Under the pieces are notes generated by a model. That model searched no databases. It worked only from the letters and a program-made list of their open reading frames with translations, and was not told the DNA's origin. From Paludibacteraceae bacterium (lineage in GTDB: Bacteria > Bacteroidota > Bacteroidia > Bacteroidales > Paludibacteraceae): a stretch of 32,113 nt of DNA. Positions within the stretch are counted from its first letter, which is position 1. Each line of letters begins with the position of its first letter. The position numbers and the translations under genes are program-made. The DNA is taken from NCBI GenBank assembly GCA_016937795.1, contig JAFGVV010000044.1, positions 1 to 32,113 of the forward strand, read 5' to 3'. Shown here in pieces: positions 16,601 to 24,548 of the stretch.

Positions 16601-17682
16601 CCTTCTTCCACTATTTTGCGTATCGCTTTACCTTTTAGCAGGGTAGCAGAATACCCTGCCCGGTAATACCTGAATTGTTTATAATCGTTTTTGAAAATAT
16701 TAATCCCACCAAAATAAGTTCCAATCCACATATTATCGTCGCGGTCGCGTACAATGCTATACACCGCATTGTCGTTAAGTCCCTGGTTGTTGGTAAAATC
16801 CTGCTGCACGTTTTGTATGCGTCCGTCCGGGTAAAGCACAAACAACCCTTTTTCGGTACCAAACCACATTCTACCCTGCGCATCTTGTTCGATGGCGCGA
16901 ATCATTCCTTCGGTAAGTCCGTTTTTGGCTGTCCAGTAGTCGGTTTCGTTGGTAACGGGATTTATTCGCATTACGCCGCTTCCGTTTTTACCGAGCCAGA
17001 TATTGTTCTGTTTGTCGATAAAAACTACATTGACTGCGTCGGTCAATCCCCTCGATTGTCCATCGGCATTCATTCGGGTGTATTCGGTTACATTCTGAAA
17101 CTTTTCATCGAACACTTTAAGATCCTTATCAGTACCAATCAGAATTCTGTTGTTTTTATCAGTTGTAAGGGCGTAAATCTGAACAGAATCGGCAATGGTG
17201 GTAATTCGCTCGAAAGCATTTTCTTTTTCATTAAATCGATTTAACCGGTTGTAACCCGATATGCAGAACAGGCTTCCTTTACTGTTTTCGGCAAACAGAG
17301 ATATATTGGTCAGCAGATGGTCATAACGTTCAAAAGCATCGAAATGTGGCAAATACCGGCATAAGCCTCTCTCCGTTCCTATCCAGATTCGTTTTTTACT
17401 ATCCTGAAAAACCGAACGGATAAAGTTATGACTCAGGGAATTTTCGTCGGACGAAGAATTAAAATAACGCTTAAACTCGTACCCGTTATACACACAGAGT
17501 CCGTTTTTGGTCCCAATCCACATAAGCCCTTTATCATCCTGCATCATGCTGGTGATATGCTGCTGCGAAATGCCTTCGTTGTTGGTTATGTGCGCAAACC
17601 GAAAATCGAGTCCATTGCTCACGGCTTTTAACGCCGAAAGCATGAACACTATGAGTAAAAAAGGGAATAATCTGAAACGCAT
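13606..17682 (-). CDS. Hybrid two-component system sensor/regulator (HTCS)
   Basis: A 1358-residue single-protein signalling system of the type that controls Bacteroidota PULs. From the ATG at 17682 (a TTG four codons upstream is unlikely) it has a signal peptide, then about 700 residues of Reg_prop propeller repeats (MWIGTKNGLCVYNG, IWIGTERGLCRY and others), a Y_Y_Y domain (GNYVFKIRAS), a membrane segment (YLIYFLLIMGAAFLIFRFV), HisKA with His835 in NVSHELKTPLT, a HATPase (NNLVSNAIKF, EDTGIGI, GWGIGLALTRN), a receiver with Asp1154 in ISDIMMPVMDG, and an AraC-type HTH ending FSDPNYFSKCFKKKYGSTPSDF. All catalytic motifs are intact. It would sense an oligosaccharide in the periplasm and activate the locus. 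It lies 16 bases after the GH93-like gene, in the middle of the PUL. Confidence 0.96.
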   Translation of the reverse strand: MRFRLFPFLLIVFMLSALKAVSNGLDFRFAHITNNEGISQQHITSMMQDDKGLMWIGTKNGLCVYNGYEFKRYFNSSSDENSLSHNFIRSVFQDSKKRIWIGTERGLCRYLPHFDAFERYDHLLTNISLFAENSKGSLFCISGYNRLNRFNEKENAFERITTIADSVQIYALTTDKNNRILIGTDKDLKVFDEKFQNVTEYTRMNADGQSRGLTDAVNVVFIDKQNNIWLGKNGSGVMRINPVTNETDYWTAKNGLTEGMIRAIEQDAQGRMWFGTEKGLFVLYPDGRIQNVQQDFTNNQGLNDNAVYSIVRDRDDNMWIGTYFGGINIFKNDYKQFRYYRAGYSATLLKGKAIRKIVEEGNGIFWIATEDCGLNRLNERTGEIRKIEHPTLVDNVHALLLDSVSNELWIGLFRGGITRYNLKTGSFVNFPESHATGLESNMIFSLEMDHDGVLWVATVRGLRFFNKATQRFDRISHESLSNIFIYTLYVDSKNNVWIGTRTQGLFRYNKKTGEIKSWVNNENNSGLTDNYITSIFEDAGKQIWIGTNNGGLHMVNLKNDNVSKIENELLQNEKCIYGILQDKHKRLWISTNNGLICMQPGQNELRRFTTDEGLPVNQFNYSSCLRARSGRFYFGTVNGMISFMPDNVQINNRKLNIVLSNLFIGNHIVTARDEKSPLTTSFDEASKIRLTSAQARSFSIEYAAISLGHTSNIAYAIKMEGVDREWNYVNNQRRIVYSGLPHGNYVFKIRASASNQNWDEASERLLAIEIMPPFYLSNLAYLIYFLLIMGAAFLIFRFVSMRIREKNLMKMEHLEKENIKAMNKMKIDFFTNVSHELKTPLTLIISPLQSVIEDAALDFGLKSRLQTVMRNAHRMVKLIDELITFNKIESGQTQIHLQKGNPLEFIEEIYYLFKDIAGKKDINFELRLENNGEEVWYSPSYVEKIVNNLVSNAIKFTSEGGTIILSSCIIERNAGEVMLDIRVEDTGIGIAKEELGNVFNNYYQTRRGQNFDSNGWGIGLALTRNLVQMHKGTIAVESEIGKGTKFSVLLNVSDNAFSAQEKSEVKADQNFLVTYNYQKSEIRESSVLPVPQYPNTDIDSEAKYTLLVVDDNQELADFLSEIFAAKHYRVLTAANGEEALRIAAKSNPDIVISDIMMPVMDGITLCGKLKNDLLTSHIPVILLTAKQGHQNIISGYESGADMYIEKPFNTQALELMVQNMLRTREQNRKQIKEDPELNITAVARNPRDEKLMNAIKAFVNDNIENENLSVSDITQAVGISRTVLHVKMKNLLDMSISEYVRTLRLGKAKELLLEGLNISESAYRTGFSDPNYFSKCFKKKYGSTPSDFISALRNGNQE

Positions 17683-17698
17683 ATTTATAATCAATAAG

Positions 17699-19666
17699 TC
17701 AAACCGGTTTTACAATAATTCTTGAATATCTTTTATTATCGCCATGATAAACCACTAAAACCGAAAAATCATTTGTAGTTTGAAAAGTGAATGAATGGTT
17801 ATTCACTTCCTTATTCTTAAGCAACTTTCCATCGATAGAAAAAAGCTGGAATTTCCTGATTTGTTCGTTTGCCGATACCTCATAACCATTCTCACGAAGC
17901 GAAAGCACAACAGGCTGATTGATCCGACCTACAGTGCGTATAGCCGAAACGCTTTCTGTACTTAATTCTGTTTCTATCCAGGTGGCAGGAACGTTTCGTT
18001 GCATGTCCGGTACAGTCTCAAGTATAAAACCTGAAGCATGTACGTTAAGCAATTCTACCCCAATAGCCAATCTTTTGTTTAGCGGAGGTGTTTGTTTTCC
18101 CAACACGCTCCACGGAATAGCCACTTCAAACTGATAATAGCGCTTATCGGCCAACTCTACTGCATATTGTACGCCTTCGGCAGAAGCGTTTATCCAGGTG
18201 CCATTGTCGCCTTTTTGCATTTGTACATTGCCTGCTGCATCAAAAAACAAATTGAAAGTGCCTGCATAAGGCTTAGCTGACGAAACATCATCCATATCTA
18301 ACATCACCCTAACACCATCTTTTACAGTGCTTTCGGTTACAATAACCTTATCCAGAATTTTGGCCGTAATATACAGATTTTTATCGTCATACAAAAAATC
18401 TATTCCACATCTTGTTTTTGCCTTAGTTCCCAGTAGCAGTTGTTCGGCATTGTCAGTTGTCCATTTCTCAACGGTATTTCTTATTCCATCAACCTCTATG
18501 CTCCCTTTTTTAACTGTAATCTTATTTAAAGGATAACCCTTCAGCATCACAATATCGTTTCCACCGGAGCTGTTATACAAATTGGTGGAGGTAAGTGCCA
18601 CAACCACATCATTTTCGATTACCGATACAGAGTTCCACATTCCCCTGTTGGCTTCCGGCAAAGCAAAGGGGTTCGACTTGGCCTTGAAGTTACGGGCTTC
18701 GGAATTTCCCACCAGCACAAACATTTCCTGGTAATTATCGCCTACCGGACGATTTTCAGAGCCCTGATACGAAAGAATAGTTTCACCTGATTTCAACTGA
18801 CGCAAATAAGGTGCTGCCGCATTTAGCCCGGCAGTTAATGGTGTGGCAAGCGCATATTCGCGTCGTGAGCTGTTGGCAGCCACATAACCGTTTTTCCAGT
18901 TATCGGCCAATGTTGTGCGTACTATTGCCGGCTGAAATTTAGGACTATAACCCGCATAGCCATTGTCTTCTATAGCTACTACAATTTCGTTGGTTCCGGA
19001 AAGTAACACCGGAGCCGGCATTCCATCCCTGCTGTTTGCCCTGAACGACACAATTTCGGGCTTACTCCAGGTTAGCCCTTTATCGAATGAGCGACAAACA
19101 CTTATGTTTTGTTCGTTCGATTGCCGATAATCGTTCTCGTTGGCAAAATAGCACTGCACTTCGCCCGATGGAAGTTCCAAAAACACAGGTTCCCAACACC
19201 CATCGGCATTGGTATGCGTGGCATCAAATACAAAAATCTCGTTACTCCAGCTTTTGCCGTTGTCGATACTCCGGCGTAAGCGAATTCCGAATTTTCGTTC
19301 TTCGGAATAAGGCTGAGTGGGTCGCGGATTATAACCAACCAGTATAATTCCATCATTGAGTTGGTAAATATCCGGAACAGAATTCACTATTCCGGTAGGT
19401 GAAGGAGCAATAATGGTACGCGTGCTCCAGGTGTTTCCCATATCGGGGCTTACTGTAACCCCAACACTATTGGATGTTTGAGCCACAGCCATTAACCTGC
19501 CATCCTGTAACTGAATCATTCGGGCATAATTTCCGGGGGCAAAAACGGTTCGCTCCGAATTAATATCCCAAAAAATACGCGAACCCGTGTATGGCTCAAC
19601 ACGCTGCTGAGCCAACAAGGAGTTACCAATAACTAACATACACAAACTAAATACTACCTTGTTCAT
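17699..19666 (-). CDS. Sialidase-fold exo-glycosidase, probably GH93-like, with CBM9-like and T9SS domains
   Basis: A 655-residue secreted protein (signal peptide ending LLAQQ). Residues about 30-385 form a six-bladed propeller with three Asp-boxes: SPDMGNTW (73-80), SIDNGKSW (133-140) and SFDKGLTW (193-200). The FRIP arginine motif of true sialidases is not seen (the site reads NYARM). Glu159 in GCWEPVFLELPSGE and Glu233 in AIEDNGY are candidate catalytic pairs as in GH93 exo-1,5-alpha-L-arabinanases. Residues about 395-590 resemble a CBM9-like carbohydrate-binding domain (IEVDGI, DDKNLYITAKI, FEVAIPWSVLG), and the last ~70 resemble a T9SS sorting domain (FSIDGKLLKN, VLVVYHGDNKRYSRIIVK). It follows GH51 by 9 bases, which supports a role on arabinan. 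GH93 versus another sialidase-fold family cannot be settled by eye. Confidence 0.72.
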   Translation of the reverse strand: MNKVVFSLCMLVIGNSLLAQQRVEPYTGSRIFWDINSERTVFAPGNYARMIQLQDGRLMAVAQTSNSVGVTVSPDMGNTWSTRTIIAPSPTGIVNSVPDIYQLNDGIILVGYNPRPTQPYSEERKFGIRLRRSIDNGKSWSNEIFVFDATHTNADGCWEPVFLELPSGEVQCYFANENDYRQSNEQNISVCRSFDKGLTWSKPEIVSFRANSRDGMPAPVLLSGTNEIVVAIEDNGYAGYSPKFQPAIVRTTLADNWKNGYVAANSSRREYALATPLTAGLNAAAPYLRQLKSGETILSYQGSENRPVGDNYQEMFVLVGNSEARNFKAKSNPFALPEANRGMWNSVSVIENDVVVALTSTNLYNSSGGNDIVMLKGYPLNKITVKKGSIEVDGIRNTVEKWTTDNAEQLLLGTKAKTRCGIDFLYDDKNLYITAKILDKVIVTESTVKDGVRVMLDMDDVSSAKPYAGTFNLFFDAAGNVQMQKGDNGTWINASAEGVQYAVELADKRYYQFEVAIPWSVLGKQTPPLNKRLAIGVELLNVHASGFILETVPDMQRNVPATWIETELSTESVSAIRTVGRINQPVVLSLRENGYEVSANEQIRKFQLFSIDGKLLKNKEVNNHSFTFQTTNDFSVLVVYHGDNKRYSRIIVKPV

Positions 19667-19675
19667 AATTTCTAA

Positions 19676-21697
19676 TTATTTAATTCGATACACCCTGAAT
19701 GAATTGGGTAATAACTTTTCGGTTACCGGAAACGAGATTTTTCTTTGATCTGTTTTGGGTTTTACATTATCGGGAGAAAGCGGCGTATTAATCTGATCAT
19801 CAGTGGCTGTAAGTTCGGTAATGGTCACATCTTGCTTCTTTTTCAGTCCCGCCATCTCTATTTTAACTTCTTTCATTTCACCGGCCAGGTTTATCACCTT
19901 CACAATATATTCATTTGTTTTTGAATCTCGTCCGGCAGTAACAAATACATCTTTCTGATCAGTCACTTCCACGTTATAATTCACATCAATGGTATTATCC
20001 CGAAGCATTTCACACATGTAAAAATTAAACGTTTTTATGCTTTTAGATGTGTTGTGCAACAGCACAGGATACATGCGTCGTCCTTCCAGAAAATCGAAAT
20101 TGCGCATAAGCGGACGGTCGGCCATTAGCGGATTCAATTCTCCGTTTCGTTCCAGACTCAGTTTTACAACTCCTTCGGCCAGAATTCCCTTCGGGTAACG
20201 GCCACCAATACCAAGTTCACCAATAAAAATATCGGGACCTTTACGGTCGTAAGCATCAAAACGATAATGCTCTTCTTTAACCCAATCAATAGTTTGGTAA
20301 TAATGCTCATCGTAAATTTCAACCTTTTTGGGGTCGATAAAATCCTTGATATATTTTTGTTTATCATTTTCTTCACGAAAAATAATGCTATTAGCAATAA
20401 TTTTAAGGTGCGGATATTTATTATTGATGGTCGTGGCAATTTTTTCGTAACGCGGATAATATTCCGGTCCGAAGTCCTCATTGCCAATTTCCACATATTT
20501 CAAAGGGAATGGTGCAGGATGACCATTTTTCGCCCGTTCGGCACCCCATTTACTGTCCACCGGTCCTATTGCATATTCAATAGCATCGAGTGCATCCTGC
20601 ACATAATAGTTTATATCGGTATGAATGTGTTTAAACTGACGAACTCCGGTTTGCTCCACCCACTCTGTGCACACCATTCCGGTGGGAGTTACATACATGG
20701 CATCAGCATTGAGGTACTCGCATAATTCATAAAACTCATGGTAACCAAGCCCATCGGTACGGTAATACGGTGCCCATTTACTCCAGGCACCGGGACGTTG
20801 GGCAATGTCGCCAATGGTCTCTTTCCAGTGGTACATGGTTTCTTCATTTACACCATGTACAATACAACCACCCGGAAAGCGCAGAAAATCGAGTCTGTAA
20901 TCTACCAGATTTTGCATAATATCTTTTCTGAAAATAGATTTGCCATTGTCCCAGGTGTCTGCAGGAAACATCGAAACCATATCAAGCTGAAACCGCCCTG
21001 AGTGTACAGGAACAATGGAGAGCATACCTCTTTCGCACGAAGAAGTAACTTTTAAAGTGGCGGTATATCTTACCCATTCGTCACCTTCAACACGAAATTC
21101 CTTCAGGTCGGAAATCCGGCGTCCGTTATTATCTGATAATTGAAAAGTAAGATTGCCTTTATATCCATTGGAACGAACATAAAACGAAAGTTTGTATTTG
21201 CGACCATTAACAAAGTTCATCCCGTAAAAACCAGAGTTATGTATAGCAGTATTGTTGGATCCGGGCACAAAATCATCGGTAATGTTCACCAGCATGGAGT
21301 GCGGATTGCGGTCGTTAAGCGGATTGCGTTTAGTGCGCTCAATTTTAACCGGACTGTAAGCCACGGGGGTGGTTGTCCAACCAATAAGCGGCGAGACATG
21401 ATAAACCTGCTTGTTGTTTCCATTAGGATTTACGGCATTGTAAAGCCCATCTTTCACGGCCAGCCCACGTGGCATATTTGCTTCCTCAAAACCGCGGTTG
21501 CGGATGAGTTCGGCGTGTAATCCACCTTCGCCCAGCATGCCAATTTCTTCGTAATGAAAGCCATACTGTACCGGACTAACTTTTTTGGATTTATTCAGAT
21601 TGATGCGTACAAGCTCATCCGAAGCATAAGTACCAATGGTAAATACAGAAAGGAGGGATAACACCAAAAAGCGATGTAAAGATCTTTGATTTTTCAT
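19676..21697 (-). CDS. GH51 alpha-L-arabinofuranosidase
   Basis: A 673-residue secreted enzyme (signal peptide to about residue 25, IGTYAS). After VQYGFHYEEIG, typical of GH51, an inserted CBM4-like beta domain lies at about 90-240 (FYVRSNGYKGNLTFQL). The TIM barrel follows with FLRFPGGCIVHG, acid/base Glu407 in EIGNEDFGPEYY and nucleophile Glu494 in FIGELGIGG, then a C-terminal beta-sandwich. Members release terminal alpha-L-arabinofuranose from arabinan, arabinoxylan or arabinogalactan. The Sec signal suggests a periplasmic site. It is separated from the upstream lipoprotein gene by 173 bases holding a hairpin and is tightly linked to the GH93-like gene. Confidence 0.92.
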   Translation of the reverse strand: MKNQRSLHRFLVLSLLSVFTIGTYASDELVRINLNKSKKVSPVQYGFHYEEIGMLGEGGLHAELIRNRGFEEANMPRGLAVKDGLYNAVNPNGNNKQVYHVSPLIGWTTTPVAYSPVKIERTKRNPLNDRNPHSMLVNITDDFVPGSNNTAIHNSGFYGMNFVNGRKYKLSFYVRSNGYKGNLTFQLSDNNGRRISDLKEFRVEGDEWVRYTATLKVTSSCERGMLSIVPVHSGRFQLDMVSMFPADTWDNGKSIFRKDIMQNLVDYRLDFLRFPGGCIVHGVNEETMYHWKETIGDIAQRPGAWSKWAPYYRTDGLGYHEFYELCEYLNADAMYVTPTGMVCTEWVEQTGVRQFKHIHTDINYYVQDALDAIEYAIGPVDSKWGAERAKNGHPAPFPLKYVEIGNEDFGPEYYPRYEKIATTINNKYPHLKIIANSIIFREENDKQKYIKDFIDPKKVEIYDEHYYQTIDWVKEEHYRFDAYDRKGPDIFIGELGIGGRYPKGILAEGVVKLSLERNGELNPLMADRPLMRNFDFLEGRRMYPVLLHNTSKSIKTFNFYMCEMLRDNTIDVNYNVEVTDQKDVFVTAGRDSKTNEYIVKVINLAGEMKEVKIEMAGLKKKQDVTITELTATDDQINTPLSPDNVKPKTDQRKISFPVTEKLLPNSFRVYRIK

Positions 21698-21809
21698 GTG
21701 ATTATAATTTATTTTAAGGTCGTATGGAACTCATCCTACTAGAATGGGAGTCGTTTCATGATTTTTTATTTTATATGCTTTAAGCCATCTTGTTACTATG
21801 TATTTACTT

Positions 21810-21848
21810 AATGACCCGACTGCTCTGTAAAACAGCAATCGGGTCATT
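21810..21848. other. Stem-loop between lipoprotein and GH51 genes
   Basis: AATGACCCGA (21810-21819) pairs with TCGGGTCATT (21839-21848), with further short pairing in the loop (CTGT/ACAG). It begins 22 bases after the lipoprotein stop on the minus strand. No T run follows on either strand, so it is not a standard terminator; it may stabilise the 3' end of the susCD transcript or lower expression of the enzyme genes. Confidence 0.6.
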
Positions 21849-21870
21849 CTTAAAAAAACTAAACCAATAC

Positions 21871-22845
21871 CTACAGAACTGAAACTGTAATTTCTGTTTC
21901 GGCTGTCAAATGAGGCTTTCCTGTAAAGGTATTTTTCAGACGGAAAACCACCGGTGCCGTAAAATCGACCACAGACACACCCGATGTTTGCAAAACATTA
22001 TTGACATAAACCTCCTGTCCCTCTGCCAAAGTAAATTGAGGGATAAGGCTGGTTTTGTCGGTTCCTGCCGGGAGTGTAACAGTCATTGTCATTTTATTGT
22101 AATTAAATTCACTGCGTGTCAATACTCCTTCAACTCCTGCCAGTTTAAAACTTGTGAATTCCGGAAGACGAAGCATGTACAGTGTATAATCATTCGTATT
22201 TCCTGAATGCGCCTTCAGGTTCAAAGCTATAGGTGTTTTGAGTTCGTAGAACGTGGTAGAATTGAATTTCAGCCCGTTTACAAGTAACACAGTTGAATCT
22301 GATGCCAGTTTTACCGACAAACGCTGCCTTGAAGTGATGGTTGCCACTTTCCCGGCAAACTGAATCTTCTGTGGCAAACGAACCAGCCAATCAGTATCAT
22401 TCATATTTTCGGCGGCAATTTCATCGTACAATACCTTCGGACACGAAAGCGCTTTTATTGTTGCATCTTCGTCGGTTACCCGAATGATAAGCGAACTGGT
22501 ATCTTTCAATATCGTTTCTGCCCCTTCGGAGAAATTAGTTGCAACAATTACAACCTGATAGGTTCCGGGTTGTTTATAAGCATAGCTGAAAGTTCCTTTA
22601 TTAACAACAAATCCGGTATTACCCTGCTCAAGCAGATGATAATCATGACTCTTGTCGCCGGTAAAAATGGAAACCTGCTGAGCTTGTCCGGTAAAATGAA
22701 ATACTACCGACTCATTGATTGTGCATACCGCTTTGGAAGCCTCAAACGATGCAACCGGCACCTTCACTTCATCCTCCACACAAGCGCTTAGCAAAAGCAC
22801 CAGAAGCGGTAAAACTTTTATAATATTAGCTATCTTCATAATCAT
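21871..22845 (-). CDS. Surface lipoprotein with PKD-like domain (SusE-position glycan-binding protein)
   Basis: A 324-residue lipoprotein (VLLLSAC, Cys about 22) directly downstream of SusD, 8 bases apart. The N-terminal half has a PKD-like fold (FEASKAVCTINESVVFHFTG, FSYAYKQPGTYQVVIVATNFS), followed by two beta repeats resembling DUF5018-type domains, the last being DFTAPVVFRLKN. Proteins at this position are usually surface glycan-binding proteins that help SusD capture the polysaccharide. The sequence shows no catalytic motif. Met1 or Met3 could start it. The binding function is inferred from position and domains. Confidence 0.8.
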   Translation of the reverse strand: MIMKIANIIKVLPLLVLLLSACVEDEVKVPVASFEASKAVCTINESVVFHFTGQAQQVSIFTGDKSHDYHLLEQGNTGFVVNKGTFSYAYKQPGTYQVVIVATNFSEGAETILKDTSSLIIRVTDEDATIKALSCPKVLYDEIAAENMNDTDWLVRLPQKIQFAGKVATITSRQRLSVKLASDSTVLLVNGLKFNSTTFYELKTPIALNLKAHSGNTNDYTLYMLRLPEFTSFKLAGVEGVLTRSEFNYNKMTMTVTLPAGTDKTSLIPQFTLAEGQEVYVNNVLQTSGVSVVDFTAPVVFRLKNTFTGKPHLTAETEITVSVL

Positions 22846-22853
22846 TGTATTTT

Positions 22854-24536
22854 TTAATATCCTGGATTTTGAGTTACAACTCCGTTACTTAAGTCAATTT
22901 CAGTTTGTGGAATTGGAAATACTTCATTCACACCTTCCACAAAATTCTGACCTCGTTTATGGTTCGTCGAACTTTCGGAGGCAAAGGCCCGGAAAATTCT
23001 GGCTGCTCTTCCCTGACGAACGATATCGAAGAACCTATCCCATTCATGGCAGAGTTCCAGACGACGTTCGGCCCAAATCTGATCGCGCATGTAGCCATAA
23101 CCTCCACTAGTATAAAGCGTAGCTGTGTTATTTATCTTATTGGCTGCACTTTTCACTTTGTTGAGTTGTATCAACGCTTCAGCACCCTTCCCGCATTCGT
23201 TGAGTGCTTCGGCATACATTAGCAACACATCCGGATAACGTAATACTCTTCGGTTTTTGGCATAATCATCGGTATATAATGGACGTTCGCGCTTGGGCGT
23301 ATACCATTTCAGACATACATAGCGGTTTTCAACCGACTCTACGCGTTCTCCATCAGGCGTTCCGGTTCCATGACGGGCAATAACCTGCGAAACCCTCGGA
23401 TCATTTTTAATTACGTCGAACAAGGTAGGCGAAGTCCACATACGGGTAACATAAATATCCTGAAAGATTCCGGTTCCTTCGTTTGTATCTCCACCAGTTC
23501 CATCAGCCGATTCTTTAAACATGACCTCGAAATATGACCCACGGTAAAACTCTCCTTTTTGCGTGAAAATTTCCCAATAATTTAGTGCATCGCCATAAAT
23601 TCCGGTATAATCCAGGCTAAACTGATTGGCAATGGCTCCAATCGCAGTTTGAGGTGTTTCGACCGGGTCGGTTGCAGCCGATAAAGCTGCAGGCTTAAAC
23701 CAGAGTCTTTTACGCAAATCTTCCCAATTTTCGGTATAAAGTTCGTCGAATTTTAGTAGTTCACCCATTGTAAGCGTTGTTCCATTTACCATATACTCTC
23801 CAAGTGTTACTATTTCAGTCCACTTTTCGGATTTTACTCCGGGAGTTGCCTGATATAGCATTACCTTCATAAGTAAACCCAAAACACTTCCACGTCCGGC
23901 TTTGCCCAAGTTATTGTCAGTATATTTTGGTTGAAGCATAATGGCAGCTTCGCGCAAATCTTTTTCAATGTAGGCATACACCTCCTCTTTTGTATTACGC
24001 GGAATAACAAGGTTGTTGATGTCCTCCACTTCGGGACGAATAGGTACTCCACCATAGGTTTTCACCAGGTTGAAGTAGAACATGGCCCGAAGGAATTTTG
24101 CCTGACCAAGAATTTCGCGTACCGTGCTATAATTTCCGTAATCGGTCGATGCGAGTTTCACTTTATGCACATTGGCTATTACCTGATTAGCTCTGTTTAT
24201 ACCCCGATAGTTTACGGTGTAACGATTTAACACCCACGTATTGGATGTATTAAATCTAAAGTTGACCAACTCGGCAATCTGATTTGCGGTACTTTCGTCA
24301 TTTCCAATCACATCATCGCCACAAGCTTCACCAAATATCCATTCACAATTATTGTACAGGTTCGATTGTAAAATATCATATACGCCATTTAGCGATTCCT
24401 GCAACTGGTACGGAGTGCGGTAATAGTCATCTTTGGTTGACGATGCAAGTGGTTCCTCTGTCAGAAAATCGGAACATCCTACCATCAGCAAAGGAAAAAG
24501 TACCAGTGCGCTCCATTTAAATATTATTTTTTTCAT
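22854..24536 (-). CDS. SusD/RagB-family outer-membrane lipoprotein
   Basis: A 560-residue lipoprotein with lipobox LMVGC (Cys21) followed by SDFLTEEPLASST and the YRTPYQLQESLNGVYDIL pattern of the SusD N-terminus. The TPR-containing middle (ILGQAKFLRAMFYFNLVKTYGGVPI) and the C-terminal RYPDVLLMYAEALNECG and ERRLELCHEWDRFFDIVR motifs are typical. It forms the lid of the SusC transporter and binds the glycan at the cell surface. It begins 12 bases after the SusC stop, the usual arrangement. Sequence gives no sugar specificity. Confidence 0.97.
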   Translation of the reverse strand: MKKIIFKWSALVLFPLLMVGCSDFLTEEPLASSTKDDYYRTPYQLQESLNGVYDILQSNLYNNCEWIFGEACGDDVIGNDESTANQIAELVNFRFNTSNTWVLNRYTVNYRGINRANQVIANVHKVKLASTDYGNYSTVREILGQAKFLRAMFYFNLVKTYGGVPIRPEVEDINNLVIPRNTKEEVYAYIEKDLREAAIMLQPKYTDNNLGKAGRGSVLGLLMKVMLYQATPGVKSEKWTEIVTLGEYMVNGTTLTMGELLKFDELYTENWEDLRKRLWFKPAALSAATDPVETPQTAIGAIANQFSLDYTGIYGDALNYWEIFTQKGEFYRGSYFEVMFKESADGTGGDTNEGTGIFQDIYVTRMWTSPTLFDVIKNDPRVSQVIARHGTGTPDGERVESVENRYVCLKWYTPKRERPLYTDDYAKNRRVLRYPDVLLMYAEALNECGKGAEALIQLNKVKSAANKINNTATLYTSGGYGYMRDQIWAERRLELCHEWDRFFDIVRQGRAARIFRAFASESSTNHKRGQNFVEGVNEVFPIPQTEIDLSNGVVTQNPGY

Positions 24537-24548
24537 ATTTTCCTTTTT

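Noticed and set aside
17699..19666. Exo-alpha-sialidase releasing sialic acid
   Set aside because: Only the fold is supported; the FRIP arginine motif is missing and no sialic-acid genes are near.
21810..21848. Intrinsic terminator after the surface lipoprotein gene
   Set aside because: The stem is good but no T run follows on the transcribed strand.
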